This document shows, piece after piece, positions 7,009-16,963 of a stretch of 64,000 bases of DNA. Source of the DNA: Alphaproteobacteria bacterium (lineage in GTDB: Bacteria > Pseudomonadota > Alphaproteobacteria > Caulobacterales > Maricaulaceae); contig JAJRSJ010000004.1 of the NCBI GenBank assembly GCA_024278855.1, forward strand, positions 1-64,000. The letters are read 5' to 3'. Position numbers and translations under genes: made by a program. Under the pieces are notes generated by a model. That model saw only the letters and a list, made by a program, of their open reading frames with translations. It was not told where the DNA came from and made no database searches. The stretch's first letter is position 1, and every line of letters starts with the position of its first letter.

Positions 7009-9872
7009 GTCTTGCTTCCCTTCAAATCCGCCCCATAACGAGAAACCTCCATATCAGAAACCGGGCCTTTGACTGCATCATAAATCGGGTAGGTCGTGCC
7101 GAATTCCTCCGGTGCGCATTTGCTAATTTTTACCCGCAGATCGTACCAGGCCGCTTGGCCTGTCACCGGATCGGAATTGGAAAATTCATGTCCGTGTTTG
7201 TTGGGTTTAAGGACATCGGAAATAATATGGTTGAGCAAGAAACCTTTGTTAAATTCAGGGCTATCATGTTTCAGCCCCCAAGCCCCCTTGCGCTTGCCCA
7301 CAGCGTTCCATGTCCAGACGGTGTTTTTGTTGACACCCTTAATCAGCTTGACTTGCCCTTTGACCCGGCCATGTCGTCCCTCAATCCACACCCAATCATC
7401 ATCGATAATACCGAGGCTCATAGCCATGTCTTTGTGGATATGCAATTTGTTGACATTGGTGATTTGGCGCAGCCATGTATTTTGTGACCCCCATGAATGA
7501 TACATATGCATGGGACGTTGGGACAGGGCATGGAGCGGGTATTCATCCGCGTCCACGTCCCGTTCCTCGAACGGTTTATACCAGATCGGCAATGGGTCAA
7601 AATATGTCTCGATGCGCTCACGGTCTTTTTCGGGCGGCTGTCGCTCCCCGTGACCTTGGGCAGCTAATCTAAATTTTTGCAAATCCTCGCTATAAAGCTG
7701 AAACACAACTGGCTTGGCCGCGCCAATCCAACCCATTTTTTTTGCATAATCAAGATAGGCTTGATTGGCGTGCTTAAAGAACTGAATGTCCAGTGGCATT
7801 TCTTCAGACCAAAAGCATCCGTTTTCAATATATTTATCTAACTGGTTCGGATTGGGTTCGCCAATACCGGATTTATCGCCGTCTTTCCCGCGCCATCCCG
7901 CCAATGGCCCAATGCCCGGCTTGCGCTCATGATTGACCAAATAGTCCGGATAGCCGCCTGGAAATTTCGGCGACCTGTCCCCATTGACCATGCCCGGCAA
8001 GCCAAGTTTTGCACCCAAATCAAGCAACACAGTTTGAAAGGCCCGAACATCCCGGTCAAGCGGTACGACCGGCTGGCGAATGCCGTCCGCCACCCCGTGG
8101 GCCGCAGAAAACGGCCTGTCCAGCACCGACAAACAATCATACCGTTCCAGATATGTGGTGTCCGGCAAGATCAGATCGCAATAAGGTACGGTTTCGGAAT
8201 AAAACGCATCCGAATATATAATCTTTGGAATTTTATAAGTACCGTCCGCGTTTTTGGCCGTGAAAAACCCGAGCGTCTCACCAATATTCATGGACGAATT
8301 CCACGCCATATTGGCCATGAACATGAACAGCACGTCTATGGCGTAAGGATCTTTTTCGGCGGCATTGCGCAGCACCATATGCATCATGCCGTGCAAAGCT
8401 AGCGGATATTCCCAGGAAAATGCTTTGTCGATCCTGAGGGGTGCGCCGTCTGCGCCCACCACCAAATCATCCGGCGATGTCGGAAAACCATTGGACGGGC
8501 CGCCGAGCGGCGTGTTCGGTTTGTAATGGGGCGGGGTTGGTTTGTCGCCCGGCGGAATAGGTTTGGGAAACGGCGGTTTATAACGCCAACCACCCGGCGT
8601 ATCTATGGAGCCGAGCAAAGCTTGAAGCATATGAATGGCCCGGCACGTATGAAACCCGTTGGTATGAGCCGAAATCCCGCGCATGGCGTGAATAGCCACC
8701 GGGCGGCCAATCATTTTATCGTGCTTGCGGCCCCAAGCATCCGTCCAGGCTTGGTCGATCACCACTTCTTCTGCGAAAGCCGCATGGGCCAATTCGGCGG
8801 CAATCCTGCGAATGGTGTCTGCGCCTATACCGCATGTTTCCGCTACCGCATCCGGCGCATACTCCGCCGCCATATAACGGCTGGCCAGAAGTTCAAAAGC
8901 GGGCACTACTGTCTTGCGCCCAACCTTGCGCTTACCTGCAAATGCAGGGGTGAAATTTTTAGAATGGGCACTGACCGCTTTTTTCTTTTTCAAATCCCAA
9001 ACTAGCGGTTCGCCTTTTTTGCCCCGTACAAACAGACCGTCATCAGCCCCGCCGGGATTTTGAATAACCAACCAGGGCGAATTGGAATACCGGGCCAGTG
9101 AGGCAAAGTCGATTTTCTCTGCCCGCAGTAATTCGTGGATAATGGCGAATATAAACAACCCGTCCGTGCCGGGCCTAATCCCGACCCATTCATCAGCAAT
9201 GGCCCCATACCCGTTGCGCGACGGATTGACGGCAACGAACTTGCAGTCCCCACGGGTCTTCATTTTGCCCAACCCAATTTTGATGGGATTGCTGTCATGG
9301 TCATCGGCGACGCCGAGCATCATGAAATACTTTGTCCGGTCAAAATCCGGATCACCAAATTCCCAAAACGCCCCGCCGATGGTATAAAGCCCCCCGGCCG
9401 CCATATTGACCGAGCAAAACCCGCCGTGAGCCGCAAAATTATGGGTGCCGTAAGCACTGGCCCACCATCCAGTCAGGCTTTGGCTCTGGTCGCGCCCGGT
9501 AAAAAATGCCAGCTTGCCGGGGTCTTTAGCCCGGGTCTCGCCGAGCCAGTTTGTGGCCAATTCCAGTGCCTCGTCCCACTCGATTTCCTTGAACTCGCCA
9601 GACCCCCGCTCCCCGACGCGCAACAAAGGCTTGGTCAGTTTGGCAGGCGCATTTTGGTGCATGATGCCGCTTGAGCCCTTGGCGCACAGCACTCCTTTAT
9701 TAACCGGATGATCGGGATTACCTTCAATATAGCGGATTTTGCCGTCCTTCATATGGACTTTGATACCGCAGCGACAGGCACACATATAACAGGTAGAGGT
9801 CTTGACCTCGTCGCTGATTTGCGGCGAAAGATCAATCTCCTCCTTTACCGTAGCAAACGGATTAAAGTCCAT
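7005..9872 (-). CDS. soeA: SoeA-like molybdopterin oxidoreductase (probable sulfite dehydrogenase)
   Basis: Catalytic subunit of about 955 residues, complex iron-sulfur molybdoenzyme family. An N-terminal [4Fe-4S] motif (Cys28, Cys31, Cys35, Cys63) precedes the molybdopterin domains; a C-terminal dinucleotide-binding domain contains the stretch HMYHSWGSQNTWLRQI. No twin-arginine signal is present, so the enzyme is cytoplasmic, which distinguishes SoeA from periplasmic SorA and DMSO reductases. Known SoeABC oxidises sulfite to sulfate and reduces quinone. The ATG at 9872 has GGGGA a few bases upstream; the frame extends to 9911 without support. Other family substrates are possible. Confidence 0.75.
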   Translation of the reverse strand: MDFNPFATVKEEIDLSPQISDEVKTSTCYMCACRCGIKVHMKDGKIRYIEGNPDHPVNKGVLCAKGSSGIMHQNAPAKLTKPLLRVGERGSGEFKEIEWDEALELATNWLGETRAKDPGKLAFFTGRDQSQSLTGWWASAYGTHNFAAHGGFCSVNMAAGGLYTIGGAFWEFGDPDFDRTKYFMMLGVADDHDSNPIKIGLGKMKTRGDCKFVAVNPSRNGYGAIADEWVGIRPGTDGLFIFAIIHELLRAEKIDFASLARYSNSPWLVIQNPGGADDGLFVRGKKGEPLVWDLKKKKAVSAHSKNFTPAFAGKRKVGRKTVVPAFELLASRYMAAEYAPDAVAETCGIGADTIRRIAAELAHAAFAEEVVIDQAWTDAWGRKHDKMIGRPVAIHAMRGISAHTNGFHTCRAIHMLQALLGSIDTPGGWRYKPPFPKPIPPGDKPTPPHYKPNTPLGGPSNGFPTSPDDLVVGADGAPLRIDKAFSWEYPLALHGMMHMVLRNAAEKDPYAIDVLFMFMANMAWNSSMNIGETLGFFTAKNADGTYKIPKIIYSDAFYSETVPYCDLILPDTTYLERYDCLSVLDRPFSAAHGVADGIRQPVVPLDRDVRAFQTVLLDLGAKLGLPGMVNGDRSPKFPGGYPDYLVNHERKPGIGPLAGWRGKDGDKSGIGEPNPNQLDKYIENGCFWSEEMPLDIQFFKHANQAYLDYAKKMGWIGAAKPVVFQLYSEDLQKFRLAAQGHGERQPPEKDRERIETYFDPLPIWYKPFEERDVDADEYPLHALSQRPMHMYHSWGSQNTWLRQITNVNKLHIHKDMAMSLGIIDDDWVWIEGRHGRVKGQVKLIKGVNKNTVWTWNAVGKRKGAWGLKHDSPEFNKGFLLNHIISDVLKPNKHGHEFSNSDPVTGQAAWYDLRVKISKCAPEEFGTTYPIYDAVKGPVSDMEVSRYGADLKGSKT

Positions 9873-9975
9873 TTGGGTGTCCCCTTGTTCGTGTTTGCCG
9901 TATATCAGCATACTCTAATATAACATTGCCAAGAATAGTGTGACAGTCAATGAATTTTTAGAAAAACTCTACCCG

Positions 9976-10668
9976 TTATTTCGGCGTATACGGTATCACC
10001 ACGCCGTCCTTGACCGTAAACACCCTGTCCATATAGGCGACTAGGCTCATATTGTGGGTGGCGACTAGGGCGGAGACACCTTCGAGGCGTGTCATATCGA
10101 ACAGGCTTTGAAAGACATTGCCGGATGTGTTGGGGTCGAGGTTACCTGTTGGTTCATCGGCTAGCAAGATTTTCGGTTTGTTGGCGATGGCCCGCGCAAT
10201 AGCGACGCGCTGTTGTTCACCGCCCGACATTTGCGACGGTTGGTGGTGCATACGCTCTGAAAGGCCCATAATCCCCAAAAGACGCTCGGCCTCGGCGCGG
10301 GCCGCAGATTGTGATTTCCCTGCAATCATTTGCGGCAGAGCCACATTATCCAGCGCGGTAAATTCACGCAGCAGATGATGGAATTGATAAACCACGCCGA
10401 TTTGGTTGCGGCGCACGGCGGTGCGTTTATTGTCAGACAAAGACAAACATTCCTTGCCGTCTATATAAACCTCGCCCGCATTGGGTTTTTCCAACAAGCC
10501 CGCCGCATGTAACAACGTAGATTTACCGGAACCCGACGGGCCAACCAGACCGACCATTTCGCCGGGATATATATCTATCTCGGCACCGGCAAGCACATGT
10601 AAAGTGCTGTCCCCGGACTGAAATGAGCGGTGCAAATTGCGCACGGAAAGGATTGGCTGCTTACTCAT
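9976..10668 (-). CDS. lolD: LolD, ATP-binding subunit of the lipoprotein-releasing ABC transporter
   Basis: ATPase of 230 residues that powers release of outer-membrane lipoproteins from the inner membrane to LolA. Walker [10 protein letters not shown] (about residue 42), Q-loop VYQFHHLL, signature [14 protein letters not shown] and Walker [13 protein letters not shown] are all present. [15 protein letters not shown] is typical of LolD/MacB-type ATPases. The start overlaps the end of lolC by 8 bases, which with the neighbouring permease gives the identification. The operon order proS-lolC-lolD is common in alphaproteobacteria. Confidence 0.93.
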   Translation of the reverse strand: MSKQPILSVRNLHRSFQSGDSTLHVLAGAEIDIYPGEMVGLVGPSGSGKSTLLHAAGLLEKPNAGEVYIDGKECLSLSDNKRTAVRRNQIGVVYQFHHLLREFTALDNVALPQMIAGKSQSAARAEAERLLGIMGLSERMHHQPSQMSGGEQQRVAIARAIANKPKILLADEPTGNLDPNTSGNVFQSLFDMTRLEGVSALVATHNMSLVAYMDRVFTVKDGVVIPYTPK

Positions 10669-12004
10669 AACGAAGCGCCTCCACAGGATCGGTTTTAGAA
10701 GCGGTCAATGCCGGGAAAAATGTCGCCAACGCGGAGACAAGAAACCCCCAAAATGCGACCCAAAACACTTCGGAACCGACCACCTTGGCCGGCAAATGAT
10801 CTATGCCGTAAACTTCGGGCGGAAAAATGCTGAACGGCTTGCCGCTAATGAGAGAGATAACACTCTCCATCCCGCCTTGAACGGCAGCAATGTTTAAACA
10901 TAAAAGCAAGCCAACCGTCACACCTGCCAAGGTTCCTAATATGCCAATAGTGGCGCCTGACATTAGAAAAATCCGCAAGATAGACCCGCTAGTCGCGCCA
11001 ATGGTTTTAAGAATAGCTATGTCTTTGGACTTGTTTTTGACCAACATGATCATAGCCGAAAGTATGGGAAAAACCGCGATCAGTACCACAATCATAAAGA
11101 TAAACCGCATGGCAACCTGTTCTGTTTTAAGGGCGGTGGCTGTGCTCTGGTTTTTGTTTTCCCAAGTCTCGATAAACACCGGTTCACCCGCTGCAGAACG
11201 GATTTTGCTCTTCATATTGTGGATCATATCAGCATCATCAAGACGCAGTTGAATGTCCGTTGGACTACGGCCTTGGTTAAAGAACAGGCTCGCTTGAATG
11301 ATCGGCATATAAATGTTTAAACTATCCGCACTGATCAAGCCACTGGCAAATATAGCGGCCACCTCATAGGACTTAAACACGGGCCGCGAGCCAAAGGGCG
11401 TAGTGCGTAAAATCGGCGAATAAATCGTCAACCTATCACCCGCAGTCAAGCCGAGATTATTGGCCAAATATGCTCCAATAACAATTTTATCCCCGCCGTT
11501 ATGCCCCGTGCCAAATCCGTCCAAATCACCCGCAACTATACTGTCTCTAATCAAGTCTATATCCAGCAAATTTTCAGCCGAAATCCCTGTGACCAAAGCT
11601 GGCCCGGTTCGGCTTTGAGCTTGAACAAATGTCTGGGTTTGCGTAAAAATAAATGTGTTTTCCACCCCGTCCAAAACAGCAACCCGGTCACGCAAGCCAA
11701 TGATCTGTAATTGTGACGGGTTGGCGTTCGCTGAGCCCACATACATATGCCCGTCCAGCCCAATGGTCAGCTCGATCATTTTCTCGCGAAACCCGTTCAT
11801 GATCGACATGATGGTGATCATGGCAAATATGGCCAAAAATATGCACAGAAAAGACAGCACCGAAATCAGCCCGACACCGCCTTCGCTTTTACGGGCGCCC
11901 AAATAGCGCCCGGCTATTTTGCGCTCAAACTTGCCAAACGGTGGTGCGCCGTTCTTTGCGGCTGATATATCTACACCAGATATATTTGAACTAGGCCGCT
12001 TCAT
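10661..12004 (-). CDS. lolC: LolC/E-type lipoprotein-releasing permease
   Basis: Inner-membrane permease, 447 residues, FtsX-like. A cytoplasmic N-terminus ([17 protein letters not shown]) leads into TM1 ([24 protein letters not shown]); a periplasmic domain of about 220 residues is followed by three more membrane segments at the C-terminus (near 300, 345 and 410). Alphaproteobacteria usually have one such protein in place of the LolC/LolE pair. Its ATG overlaps the proS stop (ATGA) and its end overlaps lolD, so the three are one transcription unit. Confidence 0.9.
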   Translation of the reverse strand: MKRPSSNISGVDISAAKNGAPPFGKFERKIAGRYLGARKSEGGVGLISVLSFLCIFLAIFAMITIMSIMNGFREKMIELTIGLDGHMYVGSANANPSQLQIIGLRDRVAVLDGVENTFIFTQTQTFVQAQSRTGPALVTGISAENLLDIDLIRDSIVAGDLDGFGTGHNGGDKIVIGAYLANNLGLTAGDRLTIYSPILRTTPFGSRPVFKSYEVAAIFASGLISADSLNIYMPIIQASLFFNQGRSPTDIQLRLDDADMIHNMKSKIRSAAGEPVFIETWENKNQSTATALKTEQVAMRFIFMIVVLIAVFPILSAMIMLVKNKSKDIAILKTIGATSGSILRIFLMSGATIGILGTLAGVTVGLLLCLNIAAVQGGMESVISLISGKPFSIFPPEVYGIDHLPAKVVGSEVFWVAFWGFLVSALATFFPALTASKTDPVEALRYE

Positions 12005-13341
12005 ATGGATAAATCTGCAAATTGTGCCGTGATGAAATTGACCGCCGCGTCCGGGCTTAAACTTTGCCGTTCCCCGGTTTTTCGGTCTTTGATCTCGACA
12101 ATACCGTCCTTAAGCCCGCGCGGGCCGACAATGATCTGATAAGGCAGGCCGATAAGATCCATGCGCGAAAACTTCCCCCCGCCCCGGTCGGGTTTATCAT
12201 CATAAAGCGGGTCAACACCTGCCGCCCCGAGCCTTGCATAAATATCTTCGCATACAGTATCGCACGCCGCATCACCAACCCTAAGATTGAGTATCCCGAC
12301 CCCGAACGGTGTTACGGATTTAGGCCAGATAATGCCGGCGTCGTCGTGGCTAGCCTCAATAATACCGCCGACCAGACGCGATACACCGACCCCGTAAGAC
12401 CCCATCTGGGCGAAATGTTCACGCCCGTCCGGCCCCATAACTTTGGCCCCCATGGCCTTTGAATATTTGTCGCCGAAACAGAAAATATGCCCGACCTCTA
12501 TACCGCGAGCTGACAGACGTTTATCCTTGGGTATTTAGGCCTCAAACGCTTGCGCATCGTGCATTTCGTCCGTGCGGGCATATAGTGCGGTGCGCTCATC
12601 GACGAGGCTTTGTAAATTACCATTAAAGTCCACATCCAAACCCGGCGCAGGCATATCAACCAGATCGGCATGGCAGAAAACTTCGCTCTCACCTGTATCC
12701 GCCAATATTAAAAACTCGTGGGAAAGGTCGCCGCCAATCGGTCCGGTGTCGGCGCGCATCGGCACTGCTTTTAGACCCATACGGGCAAAAGTATTGAGAT
12801 AGGCAATGAACATTTTATTGTAGGACACCACTGCCGCGTCCATGTCTATGTCAAAAGAATAAGCATCTTTCATCAAGAACTCGCGCCCGCGCATCACCCC
12901 GAAACGGGGCCGCACCTCGTCGCGAAATTTCCACTGGATATGATAGAGAAGCTGCGGCAGCTCTTTGTAGGAACGCACGAAAGTCCGAAACACATCCGTG
13001 AGCATTTCTTCATTGGTCGGGCCGTAGAGAAGCTCGCGACCGCTGCGGTCTGTGATACGTAACATTTCCTTGCCGTAATCATCATAACGGTCTGATTCCC
13101 GCCAAAGCTCGGCCGGCTGAATGGTCGGCATCAGCATTTCCACTGCGCCGGCCCGGTTTTGTTCCTCGCGGACAATGTGCTCGATTTTGCGCATGACCTT
13201 ATAACCCATCGGCAACCAGGAATATATCCCGGCCGAGTGCTGCTTGACCATGCTGGCGCGCAACATAAAACGGTGCGAGGCAATTTCAGCACTGGCGGGG
13301 GTCTCTTTGAGGAGCGGTAAAAAATATCGTGATAGGCGCAT
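12001..13341 (-). CDS. proS: prolyl-tRNA synthetase, interrupted by an in-frame TAA
   Basis: Class II enzyme charging tRNA-Pro, essential. The short alphaproteobacterial form, 447 codons including the final stop, starting [16 protein letters not shown] (ATG at 13341, weak AGAGA upstream). Codon 269 is TAA (12535-12537). The frame continues unchanged after it: [18 protein letters not shown], a well-conserved segment of the family, then the GSYGVGVSR motif and the anticodon-binding domain. Both halves look intact. Read as two genes, the second would begin at an internal ATG at 12453 and lose conserved residues. A GAA-to-TAA change, real or a sequence error, explains it most simply. Confidence 0.88.
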
Positions 13342-13441
13342 AATAGGTCTCTGTTTTCCCCTGCATAGGGAATTGAAGCTTTCCCGGCAAGCTTGCATTA
13401 CAATGATTACGAGAGTTTAAATGTCCGTTTTAAATTTAGAG

Positions 13442-13720
13442 CTAAATTTTATCTGGCACAAAATTCGGTAAAAACGGGATATTGTCCAAAGTTACAAGAT
13501 CAAATTGCACAATCAGAAAAATAATCAACCAGATAATCCCGGCCAATATGGTGTTTTGAATTATTTTTCGCTTCATACGCGCTGCGACCGGCGCACCTGG
13601 CTCTGTGCCGCTAACCACGTCACCTGCCTCATGTTGCCCCTTTATCCCCCAAGGCAAAACCACAAATAGGCTCAACCACCAAATGACGAAATAAAGTGCA
13701 ATAGCGGTGACAATGGGCAT
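13442..13720 (-). CDS. DUF1467 family small membrane protein
   Basis: Protein of 92 residues with two membrane helices: residues 3-25 (VTAIALYFVIWWLSLFVVLP) and about 55-75 (NTILAGIIWLIIFLIVQF). The first helix followed by PWGIKGQHEAGDVVxGTEPGAPV is the mark of the alphaproteobacterial DUF1467 family. Function unknown. Genes of this family frequently sit just upstream of proS, as here (about 100 bases apart, same direction). Confidence 0.87.
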   Translation of the reverse strand: MPIVTAIALYFVIWWLSLFVVLPWGIKGQHEAGDVVSGTEPGAPVAARMKRKIIQNTILAGIIWLIIFLIVQFDLVTLDNIPFLPNFVPDKI

Positions 13721-13942
13721 GTGGGCTCCTGTTGTTGGAATACGTATAGCATCTTAGTTCGGGTTTTCTCCCGAAACTTGTGCTTTGTTGCAAACTCGGA
13801 GGCCTTAGGTCAAGCCCATGATGAATTTTCTCATCCAGACAGTGCAAAAATATAATGGGCGCAACGCATGTTTGAACGATTTAATGCCACCCAACGCACA
13901 ATTTGATTGTGGCTGCCGAATTGCCCGTCTATGAACGCACCC

Positions 13943-15874
13943 ATGATTACTGAATTTGGACAGATAGCCTTGATTTTGGCCTTATTGGTTGCGGCGGCGC
14001 AATCCGTCTTGCCCATGATCGGGGCGCAAAAAAATGACGCCCGCCTCATGGCCTTTGGCGACCGGGCGGCGACGGCGCAATTTATCTTGCTTGCCCTTGC
14101 CTTTACCGCCTTGACCATAGTCTTTATCCAGTCGGATTTTTCCACGAAATTGGTGGCGGTCAATTCCCATACCGACAAACCCATGCTCTATAAAATCAGC
14201 GGTGTTTGGGGCAATCACGAAGGCTCCATGTTGCTTTGGGTGCTTATCCTTGGTTTGTTCGGCGCGTTGGTGCCTGTGTACGGCAAAACCTTGCCCGCCG
14301 GTTTAAAAGCCCGCGCCTTGGCCGTCCAAGGCATGGTCGGGGTCGGGTTTTTAGCCTTTATTGTCTTTACCTCAAACCCGTTTGAACGCCTTAACCCTGT
14401 CCCCATTAACGGGCAAGGCTTAAACCCGCTTTTGCAAGACCCAGGGTTGGCTTTCCATCCGCCATTTTTATATTTGGGCTATGTGGGGTTTTCCATGGCG
14501 TTTTCCTTTGCCGTCGCCGCCTTGATCGAAGGACGTGTGGACGCCGTTTGGGCGCGCTGGCTGCGGCCGTGGGTGTTGATTGCCTGGAGTTTTCTGACCA
14601 TCGGCATCGCAATGGGCAGTATCTGGGCCTATTACGAGCTTGGTTGGGGCGGTTGGTGGATGTGGGATCCGGTGGAAAATGTATCCTTTATCCCTTGGTT
14701 GGCCGGCACAGCTTTGTTGCACTCTATCATGGTGTTGGGCAAGCGGCATTCCATGGCCAGTTGGACAATATTATTGGCCATAGCCGCCTTTAGTTTAAGT
14801 TTGGTCGGTACATTCGTGGTGCGCTCCGGCGTGCTGACCAGTGTGCACTCCTTTGCCGTAGACCCAGAGCGCGGCGTGTTTATTCTGGCTTTATTGATAT
14901 TGGCCACCGGGGGCGGCTTGACCCTCTATGCCCTGCGCGCCCATAAATTACGCGGCGGCCCGGAGTTTACATTAGTGTCCAAAGAAGGCGGGCTACTCTT
15001 GAATAATTTACTTTTGTGTGTGGCCGCATTCACCGTGTTTCTCGGCACATTCTACCCGCTTTTAATCGAAGCTTTTTCCAGCGACAAAATCTCGGTCGGC
15101 GCACCTTATTTTGACCGGACATTCGGCCCGGTTATGATTGTGCTGATTGCCTTTATGGGCCTTGGCCCCTTGGTGAAATGGCGCAAGGATAGTTGGGTCA
15201 GTTTAAAACCGCATCTCTTAAAATCCGCATTGTTGATCGCTGTCGTAGCCGCCTTGACATTTTGGCTGGGCAAGTCCGTGCTTGGGGCATTGTCTTTGGG
15301 CATTGCCGCCTATTTGGCCTATAGCACATTGGTGGCTATGGGGCGCAAAATAAAGTTAGGTAAACCGGGGGCTATGAAACTGCTGAAAGCCCAACCTGCT
15401 TCCGTATGGGGTTTCTTTTTGGCCCATATGGGTATTGCCATTTGCATGGTCGGGGTTACCGGCATGTCAGTGTGGCAAGGCAGTGAAGCCAAACGGCTTA
15501 AACTGGGCGAAAGCATAAATGTCAGCGGCTATGTGTTTACTTTGAAAAGCATCACGCCTGGAAGGGAGGCCAATTACCAGAAAATGACAGGGCTAGTACA
15601 AGTGCAAAAAAACGGCGAAATCGTCGCTAATTTACGCTCGTCGCAACGGTTTTATCCGGTGCGCGACATGATCACCACCGAAGCCGGAATTAAAGTCCGG
15701 TTTATGAAAAACCTGTATGCGGGTGTTGGCGAGGGCGACCCAAAAACCGGTTGGGTGGTACGGGCCTATGTGCATCCATTGGTGGTGTGGATATGGCTAG
15801 GCGCATTGATGACGGCTTTGGCTGGCTTTGTCTCTATTTTTGATAGGGGTCATAGACGAGGGCCAAAAACATGA
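13943..15874 (+). CDS. ccmF: CcmF, cytochrome c haem lyase subunit
   Basis: Inner-membrane protein that, with CcmH/I, attaches haem from CcmE to apocytochrome c. About 643 residues with some 15 hydrophobic helices. The tryptophan-rich haem-handling motif WGGWWMWDPVENVSFIPWL is present near residue 240, and the GVWGNHEGSMLLWV segment near 90 is also typical. The ATG at 13943 gives the family's usual N-terminus (MITEFGQIALILALLVA); another ATG lies at 13931, and neither has a clear ribosome site. First gene of a rightward ccmF-G-H-I run. ccmE, normally just upstream, is absent from the window, as are ccmABCD. Confidence 0.95.
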   Translation: MITEFGQIALILALLVAAAQSVLPMIGAQKNDARLMAFGDRAATAQFILLALAFTALTIVFIQSDFSTKLVAVNSHTDKPMLYKISGVWGNHEGSMLLWVLILGLFGALVPVYGKTLPAGLKARALAVQGMVGVGFLAFIVFTSNPFERLNPVPINGQGLNPLLQDPGLAFHPPFLYLGYVGFSMAFSFAVAALIEGRVDAVWARWLRPWVLIAWSFLTIGIAMGSIWAYYELGWGGWWMWDPVENVSFIPWLAGTALLHSIMVLGKRHSMASWTILLAIAAFSLSLVGTFVVRSGVLTSVHSFAVDPERGVFILALLILATGGGLTLYALRAHKLRGGPEFTLVSKEGGLLLNNLLLCVAAFTVFLGTFYPLLIEAFSSDKISVGAPYFDRTFGPVMIVLIAFMGLGPLVKWRKDSWVSLKPHLLKSALLIAVVAALTFWLGKSVLGALSLGIAAYLAYSTLVAMGRKIKLGKPGAMKLLKAQPASVWGFFLAHMGIAICMVGVTGMSVWQGSEAKRLKLGESINVSGYVFTLKSITPGREANYQKMTGLVQVQKNGEIVANLRSSQRFYPVRDMITTEAGIKVRFMKNLYAGVGEGDPKTGWVVRAYVHPLVVWIWLGALMTALAGFVSIFDRGHRRGPKT

Positions 15875-15887
15875 AGATGACTTTAAC

Positions 15888-16439
15888 ATGAAAATGACTT
15901 GGAAAGGTTTGCTGCCGCTGTTGATATTTTCTGCTATGGGGATATTTTTGGCAATCGGCCTGACCAAAGACCCGAGCAAATTACCCTCGCAACTGATCAA
16001 TGAGCCGTTTCCTGAATTTTCCCTACCGGATTTATTCGACCCTGAAACGCAAATTGACCAAACCTATCTCAAAGGCCAAGTCACCCTGGTCAATGTATTT
16101 GGTTCATGGTGTGTTGCCTGTGATTTGGAGCATCCTACCCTGCGCCGGCTTGCGGCGGCGAACGAGATTACCATGCTCGGCATTGATTGGCGCGATACCA
16201 TGGAAAAGGGCCGCCTGTGGCTAGAGCGCGGCGGCAATCCCTATGACCGTGTTGCCTTTGATGCGGACAGTATATTGGCGATTTCCCTTGGGGTGACAGG
16301 TGCACCGGAAAGCTTTCTGGTTGATCATACCGGCCAAATCCGCTTTAAATATGTCGGGCCGATTTCAGACAAAATATGGCGTAAGGAAATCAAACCAATC
16401 GTTTTGGCGCTTGAGCAAGAAATGGAGGCGACTCCATGA
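15888..16439 (+). CDS. ccmG: CcmG/DsbE, membrane-anchored thioredoxin-like protein
   Basis: Periplasmic thiol reductant for cytochrome c maturation. About 183 residues: one N-terminal anchor helix (GLLPLLIFSAMGIFLAIGL), then a thioredoxin fold with the active site GSWCVACDLEHP. A cis-proline TGAPESFLVD motif occurs near the C-terminus. The ATG at 15888 is used because it places the anchor at the N-terminus; the frame also extends upstream into ccmF. It starts 13 bases after ccmF and overlaps ccmH by 4 bases, so it is translated in the same operon. Confidence 0.93.
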   Translation: MKMTWKGLLPLLIFSAMGIFLAIGLTKDPSKLPSQLINEPFPEFSLPDLFDPETQIDQTYLKGQVTLVNVFGSWCVACDLEHPTLRRLAAANEITMLGIDWRDTMEKGRLWLERGGNPYDRVAFDADSILAISLGVTGAPESFLVDHTGQIRFKYVGPISDKIWRKEIKPIVLALEQEMEATP

Positions 16440-16963
16440 GTGCGAAACACGCTATGCGTGCGAAACACGAGAGGCATTCCCTGCAGTCGCCTGCTATTTG
16501 TCGAACCTTGATGTTCGTTTTTATCAGCCTATTCATGAGCCTATTCATGAACATGGCTGCACTTGCCCAAACCATGTCGGACAAAGAGGTCGAAGCCCGC
16601 GCCCACGAGGTCGGAAGCGCCTTGCGCTGCGTGGTGTGCCAAAACCAGTCCATAGACGAATCCGATGCCGATCTGGCCAAAGACATGCGCAAGCTTGTAC
16701 GCTTCCGGATCAGGCAGGGCGACAGCAACGCCGAAGTGATTTCTTATATGCAATCACGCTACGGCGATTTTGTCCTCCTGAAACCACCCGTGCAAAGCAA
16801 CACATATTTTCTATGGTTCGCCCCCGTTGGACTGATGTTGGTTTTCTTAATCTGGTATGTGGTTCGAACCCGCCGCACGACAATGCAATTAGAACCTGAA
16901 CCCCTGAGCAGTGCAGAAATGGCACAGTTTAAGAAAATATCCAAAAAGGAGAACAACACATGA
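16436..16963 (+). CDS. ccmH: CcmH, cytochrome c-type biogenesis thiol protein
   Basis: Periplasm-facing membrane protein that reduces the CxxCH cysteines of apocytochrome c. 175 residues, with a signal peptide or N-terminal helix (MFVFISLFMSLFMNMAALAQ), the invariant LRCVVCQNQSIDES motif and a C-terminal membrane helix (FLWFAPVGLMLVFLIWYVV). The N-terminal 25 residues before the helix are unusually basic; the true start may be an internal ATG (MFVFIS). Coding overlap of 4 bases with ccmG and ccmI. A short tandem repeat (CCTATTCATGA twice) lies in the signal-peptide region. Confidence 0.94.
   Translation: MSAKHAMRAKHERHSLQSPAICRTLMFVFISLFMSLFMNMAALAQTMSDKEVEARAHEVGSALRCVVCQNQSIDESDADLAKDMRKLVRFRIRQGDSNAEVISYMQSRYGDFVLLKPPVQSNTYFLWFAPVGLMLVFLIWYVVRTRRTTMQLEPEPLSSAEMAQFKKISKKENNT

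Noticed and set aside
7096-9714. Long frames opposite soeA
   Set aside because: They are antisense shadows of a well-supported gene with no motif of their own.
13758-13775. Hairpin TTCGGG/CCCGAA before ccmF as terminator of the DUF1467 gene or as regulator
   Set aside because: Six-base stem without a T-tract, on the upstream side of the leftward gene; nothing else supports a role.
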